A stretch of 64,000 nt of DNA, taken from the NCBI GenBank assembly GCA_049522755.1, contig JBEKNN010000001.1, forward strand, positions 1 through 64,000, in the 5' to 3' direction. This document shows, in pieces, positions 1-7,694 of this stretch; position 1 is the stretch's first letter, and every line of letters begins with the position of its first letter. The notes under the pieces are model-generated. The model was not told the origin of the DNA. It did not search any database and saw only the letters and a list, made by a program, of their open reading frames with translations. A program made the position numbers and the translations under genes. The stretch is from PALSA-243 sp049522755. Its GTDB lineage: Bacteria; Acidobacteriota; Terriglobia; Bryobacterales; Bryobacteraceae.

Positions 1-1
1 T

Positions 2-1354
2 CACAACAACCATGACGGAACCTTCACCGATGTCACCGAAAAGGCGGGCGTCGCGGGGCGGGGCTACTCGATGGGCGTGGCCGCGGCGGATTTCGATAAC
101 GATGGGCGGCCGGACCTGTTCGTGACAGGGGTTCGCGAGAACATCCTATACCACAACCGCGGCGATGGCACGTTCGAAGACGTTACCGAAAAGGCCGGGC
201 TAAAGGGGGATGGCACATGGTCGGTGGCGGCCGGTTGGTTCGATTACGACAACGACGGCCTGCTGGATTTGTTCGTCGTCCATTACGTGCAGTGGGACCC
301 GGCCAAAGAATCTTTCTGCGGCGACCAACGGATCGGCTACCGGGCCTATTGCCATCCCGAATTCTACGGGCCGCTGGCGAACGCTCTCTATCACAACCGC
401 GGGGATGGGACCTTTGAGGACGTGTCGGCCGCGAGCGGCATCGCCGCGCATCCCGGCAAGGGCATGGGCGTGGCTTTCGCCGACTACGACCACGACGGGT
501 TGATGGATGTTCTGGTGGCCAACGATACGGTTCCGAATTTCCTGTTTCACAACCTGGGGCACGGCCGGTTTGAAGAGGTGGCGCTGAAGGCCGGCGTAGC
601 TTACAACGGCGATGGAAGGGCCATTTCCAGCATGGGCGTGGATTTCCGCGATTACGACAACGATGGGCTGGAGGATATCGTGGTGACGGCGCTTTCCAAC
701 GAGGGCTTCGCGCTTTTTCGAAATCTGGGGCGCGGGATTTTCCTGGACGTGGCCCAGGCCGCACTCATATCGAGCGCCAGCCTGCGACTGTCGGGCTGGA
801 GCGCCGGCATTTACGACTTCGACAATGACGGATTCAAGGACGTGTTCGCGGCCAACGGTCACGCGCTGACGGATATGGAACGCGTTTCGAGCCTGGAATC
901 AAAGCAGGCGCTAACGGTGTTCCGGAACCGCGGCGATGGCAGATTCGAGCACTCCGCGTTCGGCGAGAAATCGGTGTACCGGGGCGCTGCGTTCGGCGAC
1001 CTGAACCGGGATGGAAAAATCGATGTCGTGGTCACGCGCTTGAATGAGCATCCGGTCATTCTCACCAATATCACGGAAACCCACAATCACTGGCTGCGCG
1101 TTCGGCTCGACGGCCACCGCAGCAATCGGGATGGGATCGGCGCGCGCATTCATATCGTCACGGATTTCGGCGGACAGTGGAATCACGCGACCACGTCGGT
1201 GGGCTATGCGGGGTCGAGCGAACCGGAAGTGCACTTCGGCCTGGGCCGGAGCGCGGTGGTGAAAACGCTGGAGGTGCTGTGGCCTTCGGGAGTGCGGCAG
1301 GAGCTGCGGGACGTGGCGGCGGACCGGGTGATCGAGATTGAGGAACGGCAGTGA
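2..1354 (+). CDS. CRTAC1-like FG-GAP/VCBS repeat protein with C-terminal ASPIC/UnbV domain (5' partial)
   Basis: The reading frame is open to the first bases of the window, so the start lies upstream. The visible ~450 residues are a chain of beta-propeller repeats of the type DxDxDGxxDLFV (for example DFDNDGRPDLFV and DYDNDGLLDLFV) alternating with YHNRGDGTFEDV units, the calcium-binding FG-GAP/VCBS pattern. The last ~90 residues, from about GIGARI to the end, match the ASPIC/UnbV domain that closes bacterial CRTAC1-like proteins. These proteins are usually exported; the signal peptide is not in the window. The substrate is unknown. It is followed closely by a secreted beta-helix protein on the same strand, so the two may be co-transcribed. 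Confidence 0.9.
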   Translation, partial: HNNHDGTFTDVTEKAGVAGRGYSMGVAAADFDNDGRPDLFVTGVRENILYHNRGDGTFEDVTEKAGLKGDGTWSVAAGWFDYDNDGLLDLFVVHYVQWDPAKESFCGDQRIGYRAYCHPEFYGPLANALYHNRGDGTFEDVSAASGIAAHPGKGMGVAFADYDHDGLMDVLVANDTVPNFLFHNLGHGRFEEVALKAGVAYNGDGRAISSMGVDFRDYDNDGLEDIVVTALSNEGFALFRNLGRGIFLDVAQAALISSASLRLSGWSAGIYDFDNDGFKDVFAANGHALTDMERVSSLESKQALTVFRNRGDGRFEHSAFGEKSVYRGAAFGDLNRDGKIDVVVTRLNEHPVILTNITETHNHWLRVRLDGHRSNRDGIGARIHIVTDFGGQWNHATTSVGYAGSSEPEVHFGLGRSAVVKTLEVLWPSGVRQELRDVAADRVIEIEERQ

Positions 1355-1379
1355 GTTGTACTTTTGGAGGAGTGCTGCT

Positions 1380-2864
1380 ATGAGATGGCTTTGTTTGCTC
1401 GCGGCCGGCGCGCTGGCTTGCCACGCCGCTACCTATTACGTGGACTTCGCCAAGGGCGCGGATGCCAACTCCGGTACAGAGGAGCGCGCGCCCTGGAAGA
1501 CCCTGGAGAAGGTGAACGCCGCGCGATTTCAGCCGGGCGATCGCATCCTGCTGAAGAGCGGATCTTCCTGGCAGGGACAACTTTCGCCTGCGAGTTCCGG
1601 CGGCGAGGGCGCGCCGCTGGTGATCGACCGGTACGGCAAAGGTCCGAGACCGCGGATCGACGGCGCCGGCCAGGTGCAGGACGCGGTGCGGCTCTATAAC
1701 GTGCAGTGGATCGAAGTGCGCAATCTCGAAATAACCAACCAGGGCGCGGCGCCCGGAGTCCGGCGCGGCGTGCACATCTTTCTCGACAACTTCGGTACGG
1801 GGAAGCACATCGTCCTGGCGGGAATGTACGTTCACGACGTCAATGGCGCGAACGATAAAAAGGACAACGGCGGAATCATTTTCCGCACGAACGGAAATCA
1901 GACGCCCAGCCGGTTCGATGGCCTGACAATCGAGCGCAACATCGTGTGGAAGGTGGATCGGTCGGCCATCGCTGCGCAGAGTTATCACTCTTCGCGGCGG
2001 CGGTGGTTTCCCAGCCTGAACGTGGTGATTCGCGATAACTTTGTGGACGATATCGGCGGCGACGGCATCGTGCCATGGGCGACCGACGGCGTGCTGGTGG
2101 AGCACAACATCGCGCGCGACTGCAACCGGCGCGCCAAGAGCTACAACGCGGGGATCTGGCCCTGGAGCACCGACAATTCGTTATTCCAGCTCAACGAAGC
2201 GTCGTACACGCGGACCACGCAAGATGGCGAGGGTTTCGATTCCGACTACAATTCGCAGAACACGCTGTTCCAGTACAACTACAGCCACGACAACGAGGGT
2301 GGATTCATGCTGATCTGCACGCCCGGCAAGCGGAATCCGCAGGACAACATCGGCAACGTGGGCACAGTGATTCGATACAACATCAGCCGCAACGATCGCT
2401 CGCGCATTTTCCATCTCAGCGGCGGCGACCACACCACGGTGGAGCACAATGCCATTTACATCGGGCCGGGCTTGGATGTGCCGATCCTCCTGACGTCCGA
2501 TTGGCAGGGGTGGGCGAACGACGCCGTATTTCGCGACAATACGTTTTACGTGGAGGGAGTGGCGCGATACGGCCACGGCCTGAAGCACGAGGACGGATCT
2601 TACGCGTTAGAGCCGGGATGGGGCGACGCCAAGGGGATCGTGTTCGAAGGCAATCGATACATCGGGCGGCACGTGGATCGTCCGGAGGATGCGAAGGGCA
2701 TAGAGCGCGGAGGTCCGGCGCCGCAACTGGATTGGAATGCGCCGCAGTTCGATCCGTCGAAGCCGGATGAATTCGACGCGTTCCTGAAGAAGCATCGTGA
2801 GTGGATGACGCGATTATTTACGCGCCAGTTCGGCGAAGTGAAGCTGGGGCCGGGGCCGCGATGA
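1380..2864 (+). CDS. secreted right-handed parallel beta-helix protein
   Basis: The 494-residue product begins with a Sec signal peptide (MRWLCLLAAGALACHA) and then YYVDFAKGADANSGT, the standard opening of pectate-lyase-like beta-helix proteins. The central part carries repeated N-rich rungs (RDNFVDDIGGDGI, EHNIARDCNRRAKSYN and similar). I start at 1380 because GGAGG lies at 1367-1371 and the signal peptide begins there; an in-frame start at 1338 would overlap the upstream gene and spoil the signal peptide. The family includes polysaccharide lyases, epimerases and non-catalytic binding proteins, and no catalytic set can be assigned from sequence alone. Probably periplasmic or outer-surface polysaccharide processing. 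Confidence 0.8.
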   Translation: MRWLCLLAAGALACHAATYYVDFAKGADANSGTEERAPWKTLEKVNAARFQPGDRILLKSGSSWQGQLSPASSGGEGAPLVIDRYGKGPRPRIDGAGQVQDAVRLYNVQWIEVRNLEITNQGAAPGVRRGVHIFLDNFGTGKHIVLAGMYVHDVNGANDKKDNGGIIFRTNGNQTPSRFDGLTIERNIVWKVDRSAIAAQSYHSSRRRWFPSLNVVIRDNFVDDIGGDGIVPWATDGVLVEHNIARDCNRRAKSYNAGIWPWSTDNSLFQLNEASYTRTTQDGEGFDSDYNSQNTLFQYNYSHDNEGGFMLICTPGKRNPQDNIGNVGTVIRYNISRNDRSRIFHLSGGDHTTVEHNAIYIGPGLDVPILLTSDWQGWANDAVFRDNTFYVEGVARYGHGLKHEDGSYALEPGWGDAKGIVFEGNRYIGRHVDRPEDAKGIERGGPAPQLDWNAPQFDPSKPDEFDAFLKKHREWMTRLFTRQFGEVKLGPGPR

Positions 2865-2927
2865 TTTGACAATCCGATCGACAATTTGCCACACAATTTG
2901 CCACCCAGGCTCAACTTGCGGCTGTTG

Positions 2928-2933
2928 TATAAT
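2928..2933 (+). promoter_or_regulatory. candidate -10 box (TATAAT) upstream of cspA leader
   Basis: A perfect TATAAT lies in the intergenic space before cspA. No good -35 sits 16-18 bases upstream; TTGCCA at 2898 is too far. A transcript starting about 2940 would pass the hairpin at 2971-3009 before reaching cspA at 3073. Confidence 0.4.
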
Positions 2934-2970
2934 GGTGAAGCATTTGGCTCTTGATTTCCGCTTCGTTACG

Positions 2971-3009
2971 AAAAAGGGGTTGCGTGAGTCCATTCCGCAG
3001 CCCCTTTTT
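2971..3009 (+). terminator. intrinsic terminator / attenuator hairpin in the cspA leader
   Basis: A stem with GGGGTTGCG on the 5' arm and CGCAGCCCC on the 3' arm (one G-U pair) is flanked by AAAAA and TTTTT, giving a bidirectional Rho-independent terminator shape with an 11-base loop. It lies between the TATAAT at 2928 and the cspA start at 3073. It could end a ~70-nt leader RNA, attenuate cspA, or terminate transcription from the beta-helix gene. Confidence 0.6.
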
Positions 3010-3072
3010 CCGTCTCTGGGGCGGGGCAGAAGCCGGCAAAATGAAGTTTAGCTCAAGAAGGAATATAGGCAG

Positions 3073-3276
3073 ATGAAAGAAAAAGGCACAGTGAAGTGGT
3101 TTAACGCAGCCAAGGGCTACGGCTTTATCCAGCGGGAGAATGGAGAGGATGTCTTCGTACACTTCTCGGCGATTCAATCGCAGGGTTACCGGTCTCTCGA
3201 TGAGGGATCGAGAGTGGAGTTTGAAGTGACGACGGGGCCGAAGGGTCTGCAGGCAACCAACGTCACGGCATCCTAG
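3073..3276 (+). CDS. cspA: cold-shock protein (CspA family)
   Basis: The 67-residue single cold-shock domain carries both RNA-binding motifs: RNP1 KGYGFI near residues 14-19 and RNP2 VFVHF near residues 27-31. CspA-type proteins bind single-stranded RNA and DNA and melt RNA secondary structure. The length is normal for the family. It has an unusually long upstream region (208 bases from the previous stop) with a terminator-like hairpin, and infA follows 63 bases downstream on the same strand. Cold-shock genes are often controlled by structured leaders, so the hairpin may be regulatory; that part is inference. Confidence 0.95.
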   Translation: MKEKGTVKWFNAAKGYGFIQRENGEDVFVHFSAIQSQGYRSLDEGSRVEFEVTTGPKGLQATNVTAS

Positions 3277-3283
3277 TCGATTT

Positions 3284-3324
3284 GCGGACCGGTCCGGGAA
3301 GCTGTTGACGTCCGGCCGGTCCGC
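3284..3324 (+). other. inverted repeat between cspA and infA
   Basis: GCGGACCGG (3284-3292) and CCGGTCCGC (3316-3324) are perfect 9-base inverted arms. No T-tract follows, so it is not a normal intrinsic terminator. It could be an RNA processing or stability element in a cspA-infA transcript. Confidence 0.5.
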
Positions 3325-3339
3325 CCAATCCGGAGGTTT

Positions 3340-3558
3340 ATGAGCAAAGAGGACAGCATCGAAGTAACCGGGACGGTTCTTGAGAAGTTTCCCAGCGGCC
3401 TGTTCAGCGTTCAACTGGAACATGAGCGCGTCGTATTGGCTCACCTGGCGGGCAGATTGCGGCGCAACCGCATCCGCGTGCTGGCGGGAGACAAGGTCAC
3501 GCTGGAATTATCCCCGTACGATTTGACCAAGGGCCGGATCACCTTCCGGCATCGTTGA
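3340..3558 (+). CDS. infA: translation initiation factor IF-1
   Basis: The 72 residues match IF-1 along their whole length: S1/OB fold with VEGTV-like opening (EVTGTVLEKFPSGLFSVQL), VLAHLAGRLRRNRIRVLAGDKVTLELSPYDL and GRITFRHR end. IF-1 binds the 30S A site and helps IF-2 and IF-3 in initiation. The GGAGG at 3332 fixes the start. It is placed after cspA and not in a ribosomal protein operon, which is typical of an extra or relocated infA copy; whether the genome has a second copy cannot be seen. Neighbour arrangement suggests co-regulation with cold shock. Confidence 0.95.
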   Translation: MSKEDSIEVTGTVLEKFPSGLFSVQLEHERVVLAHLAGRLRRNRIRVLAGDKVTLELSPYDLTKGRITFRHR

Positions 3559-3750
3559 TTCCCTGCATAACTCACTTTGCACGCTCGCTGCACGTTGGAT
3601 GCAGTACATTTCCGGGCGAATTTCACGTCCGCAGAGCCGAGAGACGTGCTACAAGTGCAATCAGAGCCGGTCACAGGACTTTGAAATATATTTCCGTTCC
3701 TCTGGACGATCTACGTAACTACTTGATTTTTAATATTTAAGGGCGGTCCG

Positions 3751-5268
3751 ATGAAAGAGCCAACCCGGCCGGAAGACCGGCGGCGCACCAGGGTCAAGAA
3801 GGCCTCGTCTCCTATAATCAAGGCGGAGGCGGTGGTGGAGAAACCCAAGAGTTCGCAGAAGGTGTCAAAGAAGCAGTCTACCGACCCCACCGAGGACCTG
3901 TCGCGCATCCTGTCGCAGAAGGTGGTGGGCCAGCCGGACGCTACCCGCGTGATCGTTCCCTACATCCAGATGTTCCAGGCGGGGCTGTCGCCGGAAGGGC
4001 GGCCGGTGGGCATATTCCTGCTTCTGGGGCCCACGGGTACGGGAAAAACCAAGACCGTTGAAGCGCTGGCCGAAGTGCTCCACGGCTCCGCGAAAAACGT
4101 GCTGAAGGTGGATTGCGGCGAATTCCAGATGGAACACGAGGTGGCCAAGCTGATCGGGGCGCCTCCCGGCTACCTGGGGCATCGCGAGACCCAGCCCATG
4201 CTCACGCAGCAGAAGCTGAACGCGGTGACCAGCGAGAAGTGCGAGCTGTCGCTGGTGTTGTTCGACGAAATCGAAAAGGCGGCGCCGTCGATGACGCGGC
4301 TGCTGCTGGGCGTGCTGGACAAAGGCGTGCTGCGGCTGGGCGACAACTCCACGGTGAACTTCGAAAAGAGCCTGGTCTTTCTCACCAGCAATCTGGGCGC
4401 TCGCGAAATGATGAAAGAGATCAACCCGGAGTTCGGATTCCAATCCGTGAAAGGTCCGAACCGCGCCGAGCTCACCGGCAAACTGCAAGGCATCGCCCTG
4501 ATGTCGGTGCGGAAGCGCTTTTCGCCGGAATTCGTCAACCGGATCGACTCCGTGATCACCTATCAACCGCTGAGCACGGAATCGCTCACGACCATTCTGG
4601 GACAGGGCATCGCCGATCTGCAGACGCATGTGAATACGCGATTGGGCAACCGCTCATTTACCCTCGAAGTGCCGATGGAGGCGCGGCAGTTTCTGATCGA
4701 AAAGGGTACCAGCTCAGAGTATGGCGCGCGCGAATTGAACCGGACGATTCACCGCTATCTGACGCAGCCGTTAGCCACGCTGGTGGCGGCCAACCAGGTG
4801 AGCCCGGGGGCGCAGGTGCGGGTGGAGCTGGCGGAGGGCGGCGAAAAGCTGGAGATTCGCGCGACCGACGCAGCGCCGAAACCGGCGCAGGCCAATCCCA
4901 CGGTGCTGCTGGTGGACGACAATCGCGATCTGCTCCATTTTCTGGAGCGGCTTATGGCGGATGCCGGCTGGCGCCTGCTGACGGCGGAATCCGCCACGGA
5001 GGCTAAGCGGCTGGTGCTGGAGAACAAGCCGGACGCGGCGCTGCTCGACTACATGCTGCCGGATGGCAACGGCGTGGAGCTGGGCGCGGAGTTTCTGCAG
5101 ACCAAGCCCGACATGCTGGTGATTGTGATGACCGGGACGATACTTCCGCCGGAAGAAGAGGCGATCTGCGAAGAGAACCTCTTCCCGGTATTGCGGAAGC
5201 CGTTTCTGGCTTCGGATGTGATGGCGCAGATCAGAAGCCGGCTGAATGCTTCGGCCAATGCGTCTTAG
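3751..5268 (+). CDS. ClpB/ClpA-type AAA+ ATPase fused to a C-terminal response-regulator receiver domain
   Basis: A 505-residue protein with a basic, Lys-rich N-terminus (1-45), one AAA+ module of the Clp D2 class and a receiver domain. Visible motifs: Walker A GPTGTGKT at 93-100, pore-loop GAPPGYLGH at 136-144, Walker B LVLFDE at 168-173, sensor-1 LTSN at 211-214, arginine-finger region FSPEFVNRID at 257-266 and sensor-2 GARELNR at 325-331. Residues 383-500 form a receiver with acidic pair D389/D390, phospho-acceptor D433 (LLDYMLP), T461/T463 and K483. There is no Clp N-domain and no first AAA+ ring. A phosphorylation-controlled unfoldase or remodelling ATPase is the simplest inference; the kinase and client are unknown. 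It is followed by a gene-free repeat and oppositely oriented genes. Confidence 0.85.
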   Translation: MKEPTRPEDRRRTRVKKASSPIIKAEAVVEKPKSSQKVSKKQSTDPTEDLSRILSQKVVGQPDATRVIVPYIQMFQAGLSPEGRPVGIFLLLGPTGTGKTKTVEALAEVLHGSAKNVLKVDCGEFQMEHEVAKLIGAPPGYLGHRETQPMLTQQKLNAVTSEKCELSLVLFDEIEKAAPSMTRLLLGVLDKGVLRLGDNSTVNFEKSLVFLTSNLGAREMMKEINPEFGFQSVKGPNRAELTGKLQGIALMSVRKRFSPEFVNRIDSVITYQPLSTESLTTILGQGIADLQTHVNTRLGNRSFTLEVPMEARQFLIEKGTSSEYGARELNRTIHRYLTQPLATLVAANQVSPGAQVRVELAEGGEKLEIRATDAAPKPAQANPTVLLVDDNRDLLHFLERLMADAGWRLLTAESATEAKRLVLENKPDAALLDYMLPDGNGVELGAEFLQTKPDMLVIVMTGTILPPEEEAICEENLFPVLRKPFLASDVMAQIRSRLNASANAS

Positions 5269-5318
5269 GCCAGGCTAGAACCACCGAATGGGTGGACGTC
5301 GGGGCAGAATATGCAGGA

Positions 5319-5359
5319 GCCGCCTAAGGCGGCTGCAGCCAGGATTGGCCGCCCCACAA
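5319..5359 (+). repeat. dispersed double-hairpin repeat, copy A1
   Basis: First hairpin GCCGCC-TAA-GGCGGC (5319-5333), then a second short inverted repeat around CCAGGATTGG and the tail GCCCCACAA. Related sequences occur at 23051-23074, and on the opposite strand at 51548-51590 and (shorter) 54584-54608. It fills the space between convergent genes. Confidence 0.7.
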
Positions 5360-6496
5360 CTACTTTTTCAGCTCTTGCACCAGCGCTTCCGGACCCCTGG
5401 TCCGGTAAATATCCGTGAGCCGCTGCTCCTCGGCGGAAGGCGCCAGCGCGTTGCGGAGCTCAGGCTGGTCCAGATCCTGCCGGCTGGGCGCCCACACTTT
5501 GCCATCGGAAAACTGCACCTGGCTGATGAACCCGGTCATGCTCCGGATCTTCAACGGCCGGCCGTTGCGCGAAAGGTCCAGGGCTTTATCCTGCAGCACT
5601 CGCGCCGTGCCACGCGCCGGCAAATACAAATCCGGGCCCGACGCCGGCAGCGACGCCGCCATGTACTGCTCGCCGTTTTCATCGCGCACCAGCCAGCCCA
5701 GCTCCACGTATTTCACCGGCTTGGCCGAGCGGTTCTGCACATCGATGCGCGGCGACCGCATCTGGTTGCCCGCCACTTGCGCCCATCCGCCCAGCGCTGT
5801 GACCGGCGAATCGGGGAACTGCACGAACGCGAATTGCTCTACGCGTTCGGGCCCCAGCGCCGCGGTGGTCATCGCCGGGCCGCGCGGCACGCGCCATTCC
5901 AATTGGGGACGCAAGCGCTGCCGCTCCAGGCTGGCGAAAATCTCTTTCTTCAGCCCTTCGATTCCCGACTTCGCCAGTACCTGCCTGAAATACTCGCGGT
6001 CGCGCTGCGCTTCGAACTCCCAGGCCGTCAGAGTGCGCTGCGCGTTCAGGTCGGGTCCATAGAAGGAAAGATCGTCGAACAGCACGCCGTCCAGCTTGAC
6101 CTCGACCAGCGGACCCGCAGCCTGCGCCGGCTTCATCAATAGCATGTCGATCGGCACCGGAAAGGACTCTCCCGGCCCCACATTCATGCCTGGCTGCGCC
6201 ACCGATCCCTTACCGGCCACTGCCACTTCCTGCGCCACCACTCCCAGCTTCAGGCTGCGTATGCGCTTGGCGCTGGTATTACGGAGAACGAGCGACATGT
6301 GCAGATCGATCATCAGCGCCGAGCCGAGCGAAGTCGCCCGCGATTCTCCGGTCTTGCTGCTTACCAGCACCACCGGCGAATCCTTGCCCAAGTCGATGCC
6401 GATCGAGCTGCTCGATATTGGTGCGTCCTGGGCGAGCATTCCCGCGGGAATCGTCAGGGCCGCCAAGACTACCCGAATTGTTGCGTTATTGAACAT
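5360..6496 (-). CDS. secreted protein of unknown function in an ECF sigma/anti-sigma operon
   Basis: The 378-residue product has an N-terminal signal peptide (MFNNATIRVVLAALTIPAGMLAQ) and no domain I can name. The body has beta-rich stretches (SLVLRNTSAKRIRSLKLGVV, RIDVQNRSAKPVKYVELGW) that resemble two related Ig-like halves, which suggests a duplicated fold. It is the third gene of a minus-strand operon after sigma factor (7042-7566) and anti-sigma factor (6486-7037), and its start overlaps the anti-sigma end by 11 bases, so translation is probably coupled. Function may be as output or sensor of that sigma system. Function unknown. Confidence 0.75.
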   Translation of the reverse strand: MFNNATIRVVLAALTIPAGMLAQDAPISSSSIGIDLGKDSPVVLVSSKTGESRATSLGSALMIDLHMSLVLRNTSAKRIRSLKLGVVAQEVAVAGKGSVAQPGMNVGPGESFPVPIDMLLMKPAQAAGPLVEVKLDGVLFDDLSFYGPDLNAQRTLTAWEFEAQRDREYFRQVLAKSGIEGLKKEIFASLERQRLRPQLEWRVPRGPAMTTAALGPERVEQFAFVQFPDSPVTALGGWAQVAGNQMRSPRIDVQNRSAKPVKYVELGWLVRDENGEQYMAASLPASGPDLYLPARGTARVLQDKALDLSRNGRPLKIRSMTGFISQVQFSDGKVWAPSRQDLDQPELRNALAPSAEEQRLTDIYRTRGPEALVQELKK

Positions 6497-7037
6497 CTAC
6501 TTGACTCACGGTCATGTAACCCGTCACCGGATTAGTATACTGCGCCTGCACCGAACCTTCCGCACTGGCCGAAAGCTGAACGCCTTCCGCGCCGCGGTAC
6601 ATCAATCGCATCGCCGGGTTGCCGATTCCATCAGGCCCCGTTTGCACGGCTGCGTTCTCATCCCGCGGCTCGACTATGGGCCGAGGCCGCTCCAGCACCA
6701 GACCAGTGACCGCCAGCGCCGTGATGCTGGCCATGGCCACCGCCACGCGCCATCCGGCCCGCCGCGACGCCCATCCCGCCCTGTCGACCGGACGCACGCA
6801 CTCGCCCGCGGCCAGCCCCAGCCGGATATTGGCGCGCATCTCTTCCGCAATCCGGTTCCAAGGCAGCTCGGGCATTTCGAGCAGATCGGCCATGGTGCTC
6901 CGCATGGCCTCGAACCCGGCCACTTCGTCGCGGCATTGCCCGCACTTCGCGAGGTGGCGTTCGGTTCTCCATCGCGCAAATGCGCCCAGGTCGCCACCCG
7001 CCTGCAATGCCAACGTGGACTGTTTTGGGTGTCTCAT
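6486..7037 (-). CDS. zinc-motif membrane anti-sigma factor
   Basis: A 183-residue protein with an N-terminal zinc-binding anti-sigma motif (H28, C32, C35 in HLAKCGQC), one membrane segment near 96-115 (WRVAVAMASITALAVTGLVL) and a ~68-residue extracytoplasmic tail. This layout fits ZAS/zf-HC2 anti-sigma factors that hold an ECF sigma factor at the membrane. The start at 7037 is chosen because it follows the sigma stop by a few bases and is preceded by AAGGAAG; a longer frame would start inside the sigma gene. It overlaps the next gene by 11 bases. Confidence 0.8.
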   Translation of the reverse strand: MRHPKQSTLALQAGGDLGAFARWRTERHLAKCGQCRDEVAGFEAMRSTMADLLEMPELPWNRIAEEMRANIRLGLAAGECVRPVDRAGWASRRAGWRVAVAMASITALAVTGLVLERPRPIVEPRDENAAVQTGPDGIGNPAMRLMYRGAEGVQLSASAEGSVQAQYTNPVTGYMTVSQVDVQ

Positions 7038-7041
7038 TTTT

Positions 7042-7566
7042 TTACCGCTTCCTTCTTTCCATGTACTTCCGCAGCTTGGTCCGCGCATTCGCGATGTGCG
7101 ATCGCACTGTCGCTTTGGTGCAGTTCAGCTGTTGCGCCACTTCTTCCGCCGGCAGGCCCTCCACATCGCGCAGCATCAGAGCGGCGCGCTCGCGCGGACT
7201 GAGCAGCCGCAGCCCGTCTTCCAGATATTCGCGATGCTCGCTGCGCAGCAACAACTGTTCGGGACTCTCGGCGCCATCGTCGTATGAGTCTTCGATTTCA
7301 CAGAATTGCGCCCGCCCGCTTCGGCGCAGGAAATCGATGGCCGTATTGGTTGCGATCCGCGAAAGCCAGTGGGCGGCTTTTTGTTCGTCCTTGAGCTGTT
7401 CTTTGTGCTGCAGGGCCTTGATAAACGCCTCTTGCGTAAGATCCTGGGCGTCGGCCACATTGCGCACAATGTGGTATATCTGCGCGAAAACGCGGCGCGA
7501 GTGCTGCGAGACAAACCGGTCGCGCCGTTCCGCAAGATCAAGTCCGGGCTCAATCGCTTCGCTCAT
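7042..7566 (-). CDS. RNA polymerase ECF sigma factor (RpoE-like)
   Basis: A 174-residue protein with sigma region 2 (RDRFVSQHSRRVFAQIYHIVRNVADAQDLTQEAFIKAL, with the DAQDLTQEAF core) and region 4 (LSPRERAALMLRDVEGLPAEEVAQQLN followed by the HTH KATVRSHIANARTKLRKYM). Regions 1 and 3 are absent, as in all ECF factors. A GTG start at 7590 is possible and would add eight residues. It heads the operon with its anti-sigma factor and a secreted protein; the target regulon cannot be seen. The upstream gene is divergent (thiolase at 7695), leaving ~130 bases for both promoters. Confidence 0.93.
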   Translation of the reverse strand: MSEAIEPGLDLAERRDRFVSQHSRRVFAQIYHIVRNVADAQDLTQEAFIKALQHKEQLKDEQKAAHWLSRIATNTAIDFLRRSGRAQFCEIEDSYDDGAESPEQLLLRSEHREYLEDGLRLLSPRERAALMLRDVEGLPAEEVAQQLNCTKATVRSHIANARTKLRKYMERRKR

Positions 7567-7694
7567 CCGGATGTACAAGGCTGTTCCCACGGGCTTTTTA
7601 CGGTCCTATTGAAGATGACGCAGAAACCCGCAAAACGTGGAAACAAAAGCGGCTCGACCGCCATAGGGACATTCTAGCGCGGTAATCTGGAGTT

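Noticed and set aside
2866..2871. TTGACA as a -35 box for cspA
   Set aside because: It is about 56 bases from the TATAAT at 2928 and no -10 box stands at the right spacing.
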